Shown: positions 42,608 to 50,144 of the stretch, one piece after another | Numbering within the stretch: position 1 is the stretch's first letter | Layout of the letters: each line of letters begins with the position of its first letter | Assembly (NCBI GenBank): GCA_027487815.1 | Contig: JAIYCW010000060.1 | Coordinates: forward strand, 40,442-104,441 | Reading direction: 5' to 3' | Origin: Burkholderiales bacterium | Lineage (GTDB): Bacteria; Pseudomonadota; Gammaproteobacteria; Burkholderiales; Burkholderiaceae_E | DNA length: 64,000 bases | Made by a program: the position numbers and the translations under genes | The notes under the pieces: model-generated | Seen by the model: only the letters and a program-made list of their open reading frames with translations | What the model was told of the DNA's origin: nothing | Database searches by the model: none

Positions 42608-44338
42608 TTGAGTATACCTTCGCTTAAGCGCCAAGGCACCAATGGCTCGAATGCCACCCTGAACTTTGATGTCACGACCGGCACGGTGTTTCAGGCCACG
42701 GGCGGGGAGTTCATTCGGTACTACTACGCCACCGGCAGCTTTGGGCAAGTTGTGGGACGCGCGGCGGTTGGCAGCATCATCACCCAAGGCGTGGGCGTGG
42801 CCACCGGGCTGCAGAAATCGTTCTCATGGCGTTCGGTAGCAGCAAGTGCCGTGAGTGCGGGTGTGGGCTACGGAATTGGGCAAGTAATCAGTGCAATTCA
42901 GAGCGGTAGCGCAGCGAATGCTGTAGGGCAAGCCGCTGCGGCGAACCCCTGGGGCGACGCCTTGCAACGTTTTGCGACCGGAGTGCTGGCTGGAGCGGCG
43001 AGCTCGGCCGTGCAGGGTCGGCGTGTGAATTGGAACTCGGTGATTCAGAGTGCTGTGGGTGCCACGATTGGTGAGGCGGTGCAGGCCGACGCTAAGCTGG
43101 AAGTTGCACAAGCCGCGCGGTTTACGGAAATGTGGAATGAAGGGCTTTCGCAACCAAATCGAGGCTTAGGCCTCAGACGTGGGGCCGGTGCGTTTAGCGT
43201 TAACAACGCTGCTCTGTCCCCTCTGCCCGAGGTGACCGCGCAAACTCCTCAAGCTGGCCAGAGTAGTGGGCAGATGGATTTGCCGGTATCCACGACGCCG
43301 TTGTCGCAGGCTGCGCAAGATGATCCTCAGCCGATTGCTTACCCTCGCATCGAGCCGGGATCGCAATCCAACCCCCGGGACTGGTTGCAAGTAGCAGATT
43401 TAGGTGGAACCTCTAGCGACGCCCCATCTGCTGCAGCCGGAAGTATTCGGCGGAAAGTTTTGAAAAGCGCTATCGCCACCGAGAAGCAAGACAGTCCCGC
43501 AGATGCTAGAGACGCCTTTGCTTCCTCAGAGTATAGGGAGCAACTTCGCAGAGCCATGGGCGCGGCGTCACAGGTTGCCGCACCATCGGGAAGTATCAAT
43601 GTCGCCTCAGATCGCGCTCTGGAAATTCCTACGCCGTACGGATCGGGCTCAACTCCATCAAACCGGACGTGGATAGATAGGATTGGCGACTTTGCAGGAG
43701 ATATCGCGTATCGCCTTCAAGGGCTGGCGCCGGTGGTGGGTAGCAGCGTAAGCAGCTTTAGGATAGCGGGGCCAGCAGGTTCCGCAGCATGGACTTGGGT
43801 GAGCGCAGTCGGTGCTAAGGCTAACGAAATCGCAACTGATGCGATTCGATACGGGCCAGTTTTCGCCTACACGTTTCATAGTCAGGCAATTAACACCACC
43901 GGTATTGCGGCTGTAGAATTAGGAATTGGCTATGATGCACTCGCCCCATCGCCGCTTAGCGTTTCGGGTAAACTTAGCGGGGCAAACAGTGGAAGGTCGG
44001 TAGGCGCTGCAGAGGCGATAGGCCTTGAGACCCGAGGACTAATTCCGGCGCCAGGAACTCGGCAGATTCCTGAAGGTATTCCGGACACTTGGCGCATTCG
44101 GGCCACTCAGGGCGAAGGTGGCGTCCTTTACTACAACCCCAAGAATCCGAATGAAAACATTCGAGTAATGCAGGGAAATCCGAATAGCCCGTATGCAAAT
44201 TCTCAAGGGCCCTACGTACGTCAACAAAACTCGGCAGGAACTTACCTGCGCGAAGACGGATCGCCTTCTCCACTTCCGCGAGGTGGACGATACGATCCTG
44301 ATGCTCATATTCCTCTCCAACGGTTCAAGGTGCGCTAA
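42608..44338 (+). CDS. 5'-truncated polymorphic toxin carrying the cassette-acceptor site
   Basis: The 576-codon frame has only a doubtful TTG start and lacks the N-terminal secretion and repeat regions; the VapBC-like module abuts it. Residues of about 30-190 (VVGRAAVGSIITQGVGVATG and SWRSVAASAVSAGVGYGIGQ) are the glycine/alanine-rich membrane-like segment that follows YD repeats in RHS-type toxins. A variable linker follows. At SGKLSGANSGRSVG the motif GGGGCAAACAGTG occurs in frame (43979). The tip (RQIPEGIPDTWRIRATQGEG ... DPDAHIPLQRFKVR) resembles polymorphic toxin type 17. It shows where cassettes join. Confidence 0.78.
   Translation: MSIPSLKRQGTNGSNATLNFDVTTGTVFQATGGEFIRYYYATGSFGQVVGRAAVGSIITQGVGVATGLQKSFSWRSVAASAVSAGVGYGIGQVISAIQSGSAANAVGQAAAANPWGDALQRFATGVLAGAASSAVQGRRVNWNSVIQSAVGATIGEAVQADAKLEVAQAARFTEMWNEGLSQPNRGLGLRRGAGAFSVNNAALSPLPEVTAQTPQAGQSSGQMDLPVSTTPLSQAAQDDPQPIAYPRIEPGSQSNPRDWLQVADLGGTSSDAPSAAAGSIRRKVLKSAIATEKQDSPADARDAFASSEYREQLRRAMGAASQVAAPSGSINVASDRALEIPTPYGSGSTPSNRTWIDRIGDFAGDIAYRLQGLAPVVGSSVSSFRIAGPAGSAAWTWVSAVGAKANEIATDAIRYGPVFAYTFHSQAINTTGIAAVELGIGYDALAPSPLSVSGKLSGANSGRSVGAAEAIGLETRGLIPAPGTRQIPEGIPDTWRIRATQGEGGVLYYNPKNPNENIRVMQGNPNSPYANSQGPYVRQQNSAGTYLREDGSPSPLPRGGRYDPDAHIPLQRFKVR
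43979..43991 (+). repeat. Cassette-boundary motif inside the longest toxin frame
   Basis: GGGGCAAACAGTG reads Gly-Ala-Asn-Ser in the toxin frame. The sequence 5' of it belongs to the constant pretoxin part and the sequence 3' to the variable tip. This copy sets the frame expected for the silent cassettes downstream. Confidence 0.85.
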
Positions 44339-44701
44339 ATGAAAACCGAAAATCAAAGAAATACTTTGCAATGGGCGCTGGAAGAACTGTCAAGTCACTC
44401 GCTTCAGGAAAATTTGTGGCTAGGCAAAATAGATGGGCAAATGTCGTCTTTCTCGGAAGCGAAGTGCGGCGTTTTCGATGACTCTGGATTGGGCGAAGCT
44501 CTAACAAATCAAAAGTCCGGATTGCCCCCACAGTTCGTCAACAAAGCCAAACAATTTCAACGATTGTTGAGCCAAATCAATAGCGACGCAGATCCCACGA
44601 ACCTTCTCGCGAACCCCAAAATGGCCGACGTTAGAGCCGCCGCAGCTGAGTTGTTGCTTTTACTGCCAGAGGTCGAAGAAAAATACCAAACTAATCGGTA
44701 A
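44339..44701 (+). CDS. Candidate immunity protein of the type-17-like toxin tip
   Basis: The ATG directly follows the toxin stop codon with no gap. The 120-residue protein is mostly helical (NTLQWALEELSSHSLQENL; VRAAAAELLLLLPEVEEKYQ) and acidic. No family recognised. The next cassette motif begins 5 bp after its stop codon. Confidence 0.68.
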   Translation: MKTENQRNTLQWALEELSSHSLQENLWLGKIDGQMSSFSEAKCGVFDDSGLGEALTNQKSGLPPQFVNKAKQFQRLLSQINSDADPTNLLANPKMADVRAAAAELLLLLPEVEEKYQTNR

Positions 44702-44706
44702 GCTTA

Positions 44707-45069
44707 GGGGCAAACAATGTAGGTTCCTCCCGATTCACAGAATTTCTCAGTCAAAGTTCAAGGGCAGACGCGAGGACCGCCTTACGTAGTGGTGAACTTG
44801 GTTTACCCGAAGCTCAAACAAAAGCCGTGTTGGACGCCTTGAACACAGGTCGTGCAGATTCTGTTGGGCTCAAATTGGTTAACTCTACTGGTGATGTTCG
44901 CTTAACAATTGAGCGAGCCGGACGAGATAGTGGGTATCAAAGGATGTCTTTCCAAATCGCGCCTGATGGAACTAAAAACTTGATTGTTCAAACCGCCTTT
45001 GACGATGCCGGAAAAATAGTCGTCCAGCCAGGCAATAAGATTTATGACATCAAAAAGGGCGGGCGCTGA
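44707..45069 (+). CDS. Silent toxin cassette, activity unknown
   Basis: GGGGCAAACAATG encodes LGANNVGSSRFTEFL and the frame stays open for 120 codons with no start codon at its 5' end. The C-terminal half is strand-rich with basic residues (RLTIERAGRDSGYQRMSFQI; GKIVVQPGNKIYDIKKGGR), which suggests a nucleic-acid-targeting domain, but there is no motif I can name. The immunity ATG overlaps the stop by one base. Confidence 0.68.
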   Translation, partial: GANNVGSSRFTEFLSQSSRADARTALRSGELGLPEAQTKAVLDALNTGRADSVGLKLVNSTGDVRLTIERAGRDSGYQRMSFQIAPDGTKNLIVQTAFDDAGKIVVQPGNKIYDIKKGGR

Positions 45070-45416
45070 TGAATAAGTACAAACTAGCCGCTGAATGCGA
45101 TGCCGAAGCTGTGCTACAGATTAGGAGAGATCAAACTGATTTGGGAGATGTTTGCGTAACGACAGACATCCTGAGTCGGGTTCTGAATCGTTTTGTGGTC
45201 GGTGAAATAAGCGGGATATTGCTTCAAGAATGGGCAAACCTTTTGCTCTTCTTTGATTCGTTTCATACACGTTGTTATGAAGAAAATGATAAGGACGACG
45301 CAATGGATTGGCTTTGGGACATACTCCACGATATCGCTTCTCCAGAGACGGAAGGGATTTTTACAGTCAGTAAAGCGAAAGAACACTTGGAAACATTAGC
45401 AAGGAGACGCGTTTGA
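45069..45416 (+). CDS. Candidate immunity protein, acidic
   Basis: A strongly acidic 115-residue protein (YEENDKDDAMDWLWDIL) that starts on the last base of the preceding toxin stop. The high negative charge fits an inhibitor that mimics nucleic acid against a basic toxin. The next motif starts 5 bp after its stop. No family recognised. Confidence 0.68.
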   Translation: MNKYKLAAECDAEAVLQIRRDQTDLGDVCVTTDILSRVLNRFVVGEISGILLQEWANLLLFFDSFHTRCYEENDKDDAMDWLWDILHDIASPETEGIFTVSKAKEHLETLARRRV

Positions 45417-45421
45417 GCTAA

Positions 45422-45901
45422 GGGGCAAACAGTGCACCTCGGTTAACTTCAGCGGTCGATGCAGGCCTTTCCAATTCGGTAGCAGGCTGGACGCCGAGTC
45501 AAGTAGTTGAAAGGGCAAATGCGCTGGGGTTAAGCACCGCCAAAGACTCTTTCGTCTTGTGGTCTGGTTTAGGGCGTAACGGAGTTGCGGATTCGCAGGG
45601 ATTTGCTAGGTTGAATGGTGGAATGACGCTTGAAATGACCCCCGGCGGCAAATGGTTGGACAGCTTGAACCTGTTCGGACCACAATCTCCATTTACTCGG
45701 GCGGAGGCTTCGCAGATTTGGTCAAACGTTTCTCGCTCCGCGGCTGAACAAGCGAGTGGCCAAGTACGCGCAGTTTTGGGGTCGGTACGACCAACTAGCG
45801 TTTATCAAACGATCGAGCTCCCGGCGTTACAAGCAAATCCGAAAGTGTTAGGCGTAGATCCGCTGCATGTGAAACCAAGATTATCTGCCGGGGGAGGCTA
45901 G
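45422..45901 (+). CDS. Silent toxin cassette, possibly ADP-ribosyl-transfer-like
   Basis: A TAA codon lies directly before the motif GGGGCAAACAGTG in the same frame, so this module cannot be translated from upstream. It reads [15 protein letters not shown] and then [20 protein letters not shown], followed by [20 protein letters not shown]. The W-S-G / G-x-T-L-E-M-T-x2-G pattern hints at a nucleotide-handling enzyme of the ADP-ribosyl group, but I cannot confirm this. About 159 residues. Immunity GTG follows after 1 bp. Confidence 0.66.
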   Translation, partial: GANSAPRLTSAVDAGLSNSVAGWTPSQVVERANALGLSTAKDSFVLWSGLGRNGVADSQGFARLNGGMTLEMTPGGKWLDSLNLFGPQSPFTRAEASQIWSNVSRSAAEQASGQVRAVLGSVRPTSVYQTIELPALQANPKVLGVDPLHVKPRLSAGGG

Positions 45902-45902
45902 A

Positions 45903-46181
45903 GTGTTTGTTTGGCTAAACAAGCAAGGCGTGAAAAACGAGGAAGGCTTTGTTTTTCAATTTACAGGTAAATTTACTGCGGAATATCGGTTGGCTGATAA
46001 AAAGGCTACGATCGAAGTTGAGGACGGCTACCTAAATGGCGCGCCGTGCATATCGATGAGTCCCCATGCATTTGACAAATGGGACGGGGGAGAAAGTATC
46101 CCATTCGAGCTGAAAAACAAATTGATTTCAAGTGTCAAGGCTGCATTAGAGTTTCAAGGCTTACAACTAGTCTTTGATTAA
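45903..46181 (+). CDS. Candidate immunity protein
   Basis: GTG 45903 lies 1 bp after the toxin stop. The 92-residue protein is strand-rich (FVFQFTGKFTAEYRLADKKA, TIEVEDGYLNG) and resembles a small beta-barrel. No family recognised. The next cassette motif is 31 bp downstream. Confidence 0.65.
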   Translation: MFVWLNKQGVKNEEGFVFQFTGKFTAEYRLADKKATIEVEDGYLNGAPCISMSPHAFDKWDGGESIPFELKNKLISSVKAALEFQGLQLVFD

Positions 46182-46212
46182 TCGGCTTAAAGTTATCTAG
46201 ACTTCGCGAGTT

Positions 46213-46581
46213 GGGGCAAACAGTGGAAGAGTAGTCGAGCTTTCCTTCGACAAAGCGACCCGTACTTGGACTAGCCCCGCTGGGTTGGACTATGGCATGG
46301 GATCAGTTCAGGGAAATCGAGTCAAGCATGTGCTGGAACATGCGGCTGCAGATACGACGAAACCAATGCATAGCGTGTTCAGTGTGGAGAGGCGCGAAGT
46401 ACTCGGCGTCGTCGATGAGGCATGGAATGCTCGGCAAGGGTTAGGTGTTCTCCAAACAAACGGCAACCGTGTTTGGACCGTCAATATGGGTCGGACCGTA
46501 GGCACGGCGGGCGAAGGCAATATTAAGATAATCGTCCGAGATGGCACTAACCGTGTAATTACAGCGTACCCCACAAAATGA
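46213..46581 (+). CDS. Silent toxin cassette: BECR-fold RNase-like domain
   Basis: GGGGCAAACAGTG encodes VGANSGRVVEL; the frame runs 122 codons. The domain has RVKHVLEHAAADTTKPMHSV, a central VDEAWNAR, and ends IKIIVRDGTNRVITAYPTK. This K-H-x-L-x-H plus late V-I-T-A-Y-P pattern is that of Barnase/EndoU/ColicinE5/RelE (BECR) RNase toxins, which cut RNA with a catalytic histidine. The family call is from memory of the pattern. It overlaps its immunity gene by 4 bp. Confidence 0.72.
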   Translation, partial: GANSGRVVELSFDKATRTWTSPAGLDYGMGSVQGNRVKHVLEHAAADTTKPMHSVFSVERREVLGVVDEAWNARQGLGVLQTNGNRVWTVNMGRTVGTAGEGNIKIIVRDGTNRVITAYPTK

Positions 46582-46796
46582 AAAACTGTCCCTATTGTGA
46601 GCAAGACATAGTTTGGAATGTAAAGCTAAAGACTCCCAACGCGTTGACGTTCAAAATGTGCTTTGAATGTGATTCCGTTTGGAACATGGATCAAACAGTC
46701 TCGGATACGACTGGATCAAATTTCGAGGACCTGATGGTCGGTAAAGGCCTTCGTTTAGACTGGGAGAATGTCGAAAAACTACAACCATCGGATTAG
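46578..46796 (+). CDS. Zinc-ribbon-like candidate immunity protein
   Basis: A 72-residue protein with CPYC near the N-terminus and CFEC about 25 residues later, a zinc-ribbon pair. The C-terminal half is acidic. The ATG overlaps the BECR-type toxin stop (ATGA). A zinc-ribbon immunity protein is uncommon. The next cassette motif begins 19 bp after its stop. Confidence 0.68.
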   Translation: MKNCPYCEQDIVWNVKLKTPNALTFKMCFECDSVWNMDQTVSDTTGSNFEDLMVGKGLRLDWENVEKLQPSD

Positions 46797-46815
46797 CCGA
46801 TCTTCTTAAGTCCTT

Positions 46816-47159
46816 GGGGCAAATAGTGCAACGAACCGGGCGCTACACGAAAGCTATACCGATGGCTTACGTGCGGCGATGGACAAGCCTTTTGTGGTTG
46901 ACACGAGGTTGGGTAAGATCATGGATGAGGTTTACGTCCGAATGCCAGCGTTGGCAGCGGGAGCACCGCTGCTGCCGTTAGACAGGAGCTAGCGACAGGC
47001 GAATCAGTTGGTGGAGCATTTCATGCACAAAAGGCCGCCGACAAGATTCGCGAACTGGAAACATGGTTAAGCCGCAATGAGACGGCTCGATCTGGAGATC
47101 GTGCGGCAGCCGAAAATGTAATCAAAGACATGCGAAATGCGCTGCAAGGAAAACGATGA
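46816..47159 (+). pseudogene. Silent toxin cassette with a frameshift
   Basis: GGGGCAAATAGTG encodes LGANSATNRALHESYTDGLR in one frame, which ends at a TAG near 46996. From about 46965 the plausible continuation (AAVRQELATGESVGGAFHAQ, then ELETWLSRNETARSGDRAA, ending ALQGKR) is in another frame and ends at 47157-47159. One indel in a GCTGCTGCC stretch explains this. The intact domain would be helical and basic. Activity unknown. Confidence 0.66.
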
Positions 47160-47524
47160 AAGATAGTTGCTCAGAGTTCGTCATGAGCATGACGAGTGCG
47201 TCAGCGGCACTGCAATCAGCCTACCTCGATGAGTTGGCCTATTGGAACCCAGAGCCGCCGCCAATTACTACTCTATTTGCATGCCTCGGATCGACTATGG
47301 TCGAGAATTTTGATTCGACTCAGTGTGAACTGAATCTTAGTCTGTTTGGGTTAATAGAAAGGGCTATGCAAAGCAATGATCAAGAATTGATTGGGGCTGT
47401 TGCTACTGGAACAATCGAAGCAATAGTTGCTAGGTGGTCTGATAGACCAGGACTGAAAGATGAAATCCTTAAGGCACTTGGTCCGATAAGTCGACTCCAT
47501 GCTCAAGCGTGGAGTGATGCTTAA
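47156..47524 (+). CDS. Candidate immunity protein (first of two)
   Basis: The ATG overlaps the frameshifted toxin's stop by 3 bases. The 122-residue helical protein (SASAALQSAYLDELAYWNPE; LIGAVATGTIEAIVARWSD) resembles HEAT-like or DUF-type immunity proteins, without a firm match. It is intact although its toxin is broken, as expected if protection is still useful. Confidence 0.66.
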   Translation: MKDSCSEFVMSMTSASAALQSAYLDELAYWNPEPPPITTLFACLGSTMVENFDSTQCELNLSLFGLIERAMQSNDQELIGAVATGTIEAIVARWSDRPGLKDEILKALGPISRLHAQAWSDA

Positions 47525-47532
47525 CTTTAGAA

Positions 47533-47754
47533 ATGGCTTCAGCACAAACAAACTACGAATATCTATGGGATGGGTCACAGGGCTCATGGTTACTAGTTGA
47601 CGTTGGTCACAATGCTAGGATCGAAGATCTTATTGTTGTTAACGCCGTTACGAAGGTCGCTCTCATCATCGAAGACGATGGAATTGCAAAGGCAGTTGTT
47701 CAAAAAATGCTTGATGCTGGGGTAACCGTTAAGACGGCAGGAGAAGTCTTTTAG
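47533..47754 (+). CDS. Second small gene of the frameshifted cassette
   Basis: A 73-residue protein 8 bp after the first immunity gene, with NYEYLWDGSQGSWLLVDVGH and an acidic C-terminal part. It may be an additional immunity gene. The next cassette motif begins 5 bp after its stop. Confidence 0.55.
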   Translation: MASAQTNYEYLWDGSQGSWLLVDVGHNARIEDLIVVNAVTKVALIIEDDGIAKAVVQKMLDAGVTVKTAGEVF

Positions 47755-47759
47755 GGTTT

Positions 47760-48107
47760 GGGGCAAACAATGTAGTTAGACTCGGAGAAGCTGCGGCCGG
47801 TTCTACCAAAGGCATTACGGTTACCGAAGATGTTATTCGGGCGGCGATGAGAGATGCTCCCCTGTCTTCCCAACAGGCCGGAGGTGTTTCATTACCTAGG
47901 GTTCAGGAATACGTAAATAAGCTGCTCGCGGGCGAGAAAGCACCCGCTATAAAGGTGGGTGGGACCATGATCGTTGATGGTAATCATCGGTATGTCGCTG
48001 GTCGGATCGTTGGTTCAGAGCCGCCAATACAACCCTATGTTGGTGGGCGTCCGGCGAACGCAATACCTTGGAGCAATATTCCAATCGATCCGAAAGCACG
48101 GAAATGA
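47760..48107 (+). CDS. Silent toxin cassette: ParB/sulfiredoxin-like nuclease domain
   Basis: GGGGCAAACAATG encodes FGANNVVRLGEAA. The domain has IKVGGTMIVDGNHRYVAGRI, the core of the ParB/sulfiredoxin fold (I-V-D-G-N-H-R-Y), and ends in NIPIDPKARK. ParB-like domains used as toxins are thought to act as nucleases or NTPases on DNA. About 115 residues; no start codon at the 5' end. The immunity gene overlaps the stop by 4 bp. Confidence 0.75.
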   Translation, partial: GANNVVRLGEAAAGSTKGITVTEDVIRAAMRDAPLSSQQAGGVSLPRVQEYVNKLLAGEKAPAIKVGGTMIVDGNHRYVAGRIVGSEPPIQPYVGGRPANAIPWSNIPIDPKARK

Positions 48108-48586
48108 TTACGATTAAATGTGAAACCGGAGATAACGTGACAATCGAAGTGCAATCGCTCGTCGGCTCCGTCTTGCAAAATTTGGACTTGCATCGAGCGA
48201 TCTTGGATGCGCAAGATTTAACGCGCGCGGATTTGTCCGGTAGTACTCTTCGCTCCGCTTGGCTGGAGAAAGCTATTTTTTCCGGGGCGGTCCTTCGTAA
48301 TGTGAATTTGGCAGCGTGCAATGCATCAGGCGCAATATTTGAAGGTTCAGATTTGTCAAATTCACTGATGCGTAGCGCTGTCTTTCGCAATGCCGACTTT
48401 GTTGGTGCAAATCTCGGTGGGGCTGACGTCGGTATGAGTGATTTTTCTGGCGCTCGATTAGAGCGGGCTGATATGCGCTCAGAAGACGTTCAATTGGCGA
48501 ATTTTCAAGGTGCTGTTTTCGACAATGCAACTAAATGGCCCGAAGGCTTTGATCCAATCATGGCGGGGGCCATTTTGAAAAACTAA
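48104..48586 (+). CDS. Pentapeptide-repeat candidate immunity protein
   Basis: ATG 48104 overlaps the toxin stop (ATGA). From about residue 25 the protein is built of A(D/N)LxX repeats: LDLHRAILDAQDLTRADLSG, NVNLAACNASGAIFEGSDLS, ADFVGANLGGADVGMSDFSG. This gives a right-handed beta-helix. Pentapeptide proteins can mimic DNA (as with Qnr and gyrase), so protection against a DNA-acting ParB-like toxin is plausible. 160 residues. Confidence 0.75.
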   Translation: MITIKCETGDNVTIEVQSLVGSVLQNLDLHRAILDAQDLTRADLSGSTLRSAWLEKAIFSGAVLRNVNLAACNASGAIFEGSDLSNSLMRSAVFRNADFVGANLGGADVGMSDFSGARLERADMRSEDVQLANFQGAVFDNATKWPEGFDPIMAGAILKN

Positions 48587-48613
48587 GTTGGCCTGTTTAT
48601 GTAATGGAGGCTA

Positions 48614-49009
48614 GGGGCAAACACTGCATCTAAGCTAGAAGGACTTTCAGGGCCGATTTTCAATCCGGCTGGCGCTGAGCGTGCCGCCAAATATGGAGCA
48701 AATTGGCAAAGCGTTTCAGGTGGTGAAGTCATAGGGAATATTGCTGGTCCAAAGCCGATCATTACCTACACGGAATCAGGGAAGACAATCTACTCTCATC
48801 CAACCAACGGAATGCAAGTCGTCTACGACAATGCTGGTCAGTACCTACGCGTTGAAAATACTGCGGCTACTGGCCCTTTGAGATTCACTGATCAGTTTGG
48901 AAAACCGATCCAAGCCAATGTCCCTCTGTTTAAACCTTCGGGTACTTCCCAAACTGGGGTTCCGGCTGATGTTCGCAACGCTCTGACTCATTTCAAGGAT
49001 AAAAGTTAA
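48614..49009 (+). CDS. Silent toxin cassette, activity unknown
   Basis: GGGGCAAACACTG encodes LGANTASKLEGL. The frame is open for 131 codons; just 5' of the motif it contains TAA (48602). The end of the domain (QVVYDNAGQYLRVENTAATG, then GVPADVRNALTHFKDKS) recalls a group of toxins with a conserved Y-D-N-x-G-x-Y-x-R-V and T-H-F-x-x-K tail, but I cannot name the activity. The immunity gene follows after 1 bp. Confidence 0.68.
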   Translation, partial: GANTASKLEGLSGPIFNPAGAERAAKYGANWQSVSGGEVIGNIAGPKPIITYTESGKTIYSHPTNGMQVVYDNAGQYLRVENTAATGPLRFTDQFGKPIQANVPLFKPSGTSQTGVPADVRNALTHFKDKS

Positions 49010-49010
49010 A

Positions 49011-49397
49011 ATGCACTCTTCGTATTTTGCGATCTTGGATGTTGACGGGAACGCTCAAAAAGAACTCCTGATGGCAGCAAAAGTTTCCGAGTGGTTAGTT
49101 GCGAAGAAATTTTGGCAATCCTTTAACGAGCAATTCGACACGGATTTCGCGCACTTCGAAGACACCACGTTGCCGGTGGGAAAAATTGAATGCCTAGTGC
49201 TAGCACTAGAATGTCAAATCAAAGAACTTAAGCAGTTCGATAATGTCCCAGGGGCGTTTCGTTACGGTTGGACTGCTGAAAAAGTAGAGCTTTTGTGCGA
49301 CATCGAGCCAGCTACTTTCAGTAAGGAAATTCGTGCACTAGTATTGCTGCTCGAGACCGCTAAGATTCAGAATAGAGAGGTGTATTGCCAAATATAA
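49011..49397 (+). CDS. Candidate immunity protein
   Basis: A 128-residue acidic, helical protein starting 1 bp behind its toxin (LLMAAKVSEWLVAKKFWQSF; LVLALECQIKELKQFDNVPG). Its TAA stop codon directly abuts the next cassette motif with no spacer, the tightest junction in the array. Confidence 0.68.
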   Translation: MHSSYFAILDVDGNAQKELLMAAKVSEWLVAKKFWQSFNEQFDTDFAHFEDTTLPVGKIECLVLALECQIKELKQFDNVPGAFRYGWTAEKVELLCDIEPATFSKEIRALVLLLETAKIQNREVYCQI

Positions 49398-49518
49398 GGG
49401 GCAAACAGTGGAAGTTTTACATCAAAGGTTCATTCGGTGATTGACCGGAGTTTAGGGGATGGCGAGTTTGCGCAGTTTCGGGGCATTGACCCTAACGCTA
49501 GATTTGGCTTGACCGGTA
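49398..49518 (+). pseudogene. Last toxin cassette, cut off by an IS66 fragment
   Basis: GGGGCAAACAGTG encodes GANSGSFTSKVHSVIDRSLG, then DGEFAQFRGIDPNARFGLTG, after which the frame runs into IS66 sequence near 49519. Only about 40 codons of the domain survive and no immunity gene follows. Confidence 0.7.
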
Positions 49519-49770
49519 GTGCGGCAAGCTGATGGCCGTGCCAATTATTCCAAGACGGTTAAAGCAGCACTGGTCGGGATGGTGCGCAGCTCGGTGGCTT
49601 CCTTGCCAGGGTTGGCGCGCGCCAATGGCATTAATGCCAACATGCTGGCCAAGTGGGTGGCTCAACACAGCACCGTGGGTAAACGCAAGCCGGCTGTTCG
49701 GGCTGCGCCCACATTGTTGCCGGTTGCGCGTGCGAACACGATCTCGAAGCTCATGGAAGCACTGAACATG
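49519..49770 (+). pseudogene. IS66-family TnpA fragment (plus strand)
   Basis: The frame RANYSKTVKAALVGMVRSSV, then LARANGINANMLAKWVAQH, is the helix-turn-helix of IS66 TnpA-type accessory proteins, ending near TLLPV. It is joined to the truncated last toxin cassette. An oppositely oriented, related fragment follows immediately. Confidence 0.65.
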
Positions 49771-50144
49771 AGTGGGGGTATCGTAGCCATCAACGGCTCA
49801 CGGGCACGCGATACCTTGACGGGCTGCATGACCGCCGAAGGCTTGGCACGGGGGCGTCGATATCCATTGGGGGTCAGCCACTTGTGCAGTATGTTGGTGT
49901 TAATGGCATTGATCAGCGCGAAGCGGGCAACCGAGGCATCAGGCTGCTTGCACAGAGCAATCACCGCTCGCTTGGCGGCCGGTTCGTAGATACATCGACC
50001 ATCGCTCTTGCGACCCCGTATCAGCCCGGGGACCAACCATCGGGCGCGCTCCGAATCAGATATCTCCATTGCATTCCATCTACGTAGGCATCCGCGTTCC
50101 AGTACGCGGACGCCTCCACTGAGGCCAATTAATTCAGAGCGCAA
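49770..50144 (-). pseudogene. IS66-family TnpA fragment (minus strand)
   Basis: On the minus strand, DGRCIYEPAAKRAVIALCKQ, then FALINAINTNILHKWLTPNG, is a second, diverged IS66 TnpA sequence converging on the plus-strand fragment. The two elements came from different IS66 relatives. No TnpB or TnpC gene is present. Confidence 0.6.

Noticed and set aside
42608..44338. Reading the 576-codon toxin as a full-length protein
   Set aside because: There is no proper start, the N-terminal secretion and repeat parts are missing, and another module abuts its 5' end; it is a truncated form.
38194..49518. CRISPR array or integron explanation for the repeated spacing
   Set aside because: Repeats are 13 bp, coding and 600-1000 bp apart, with no attC-like imperfect hairpins at the boundaries and no IntI-like gene beside them.
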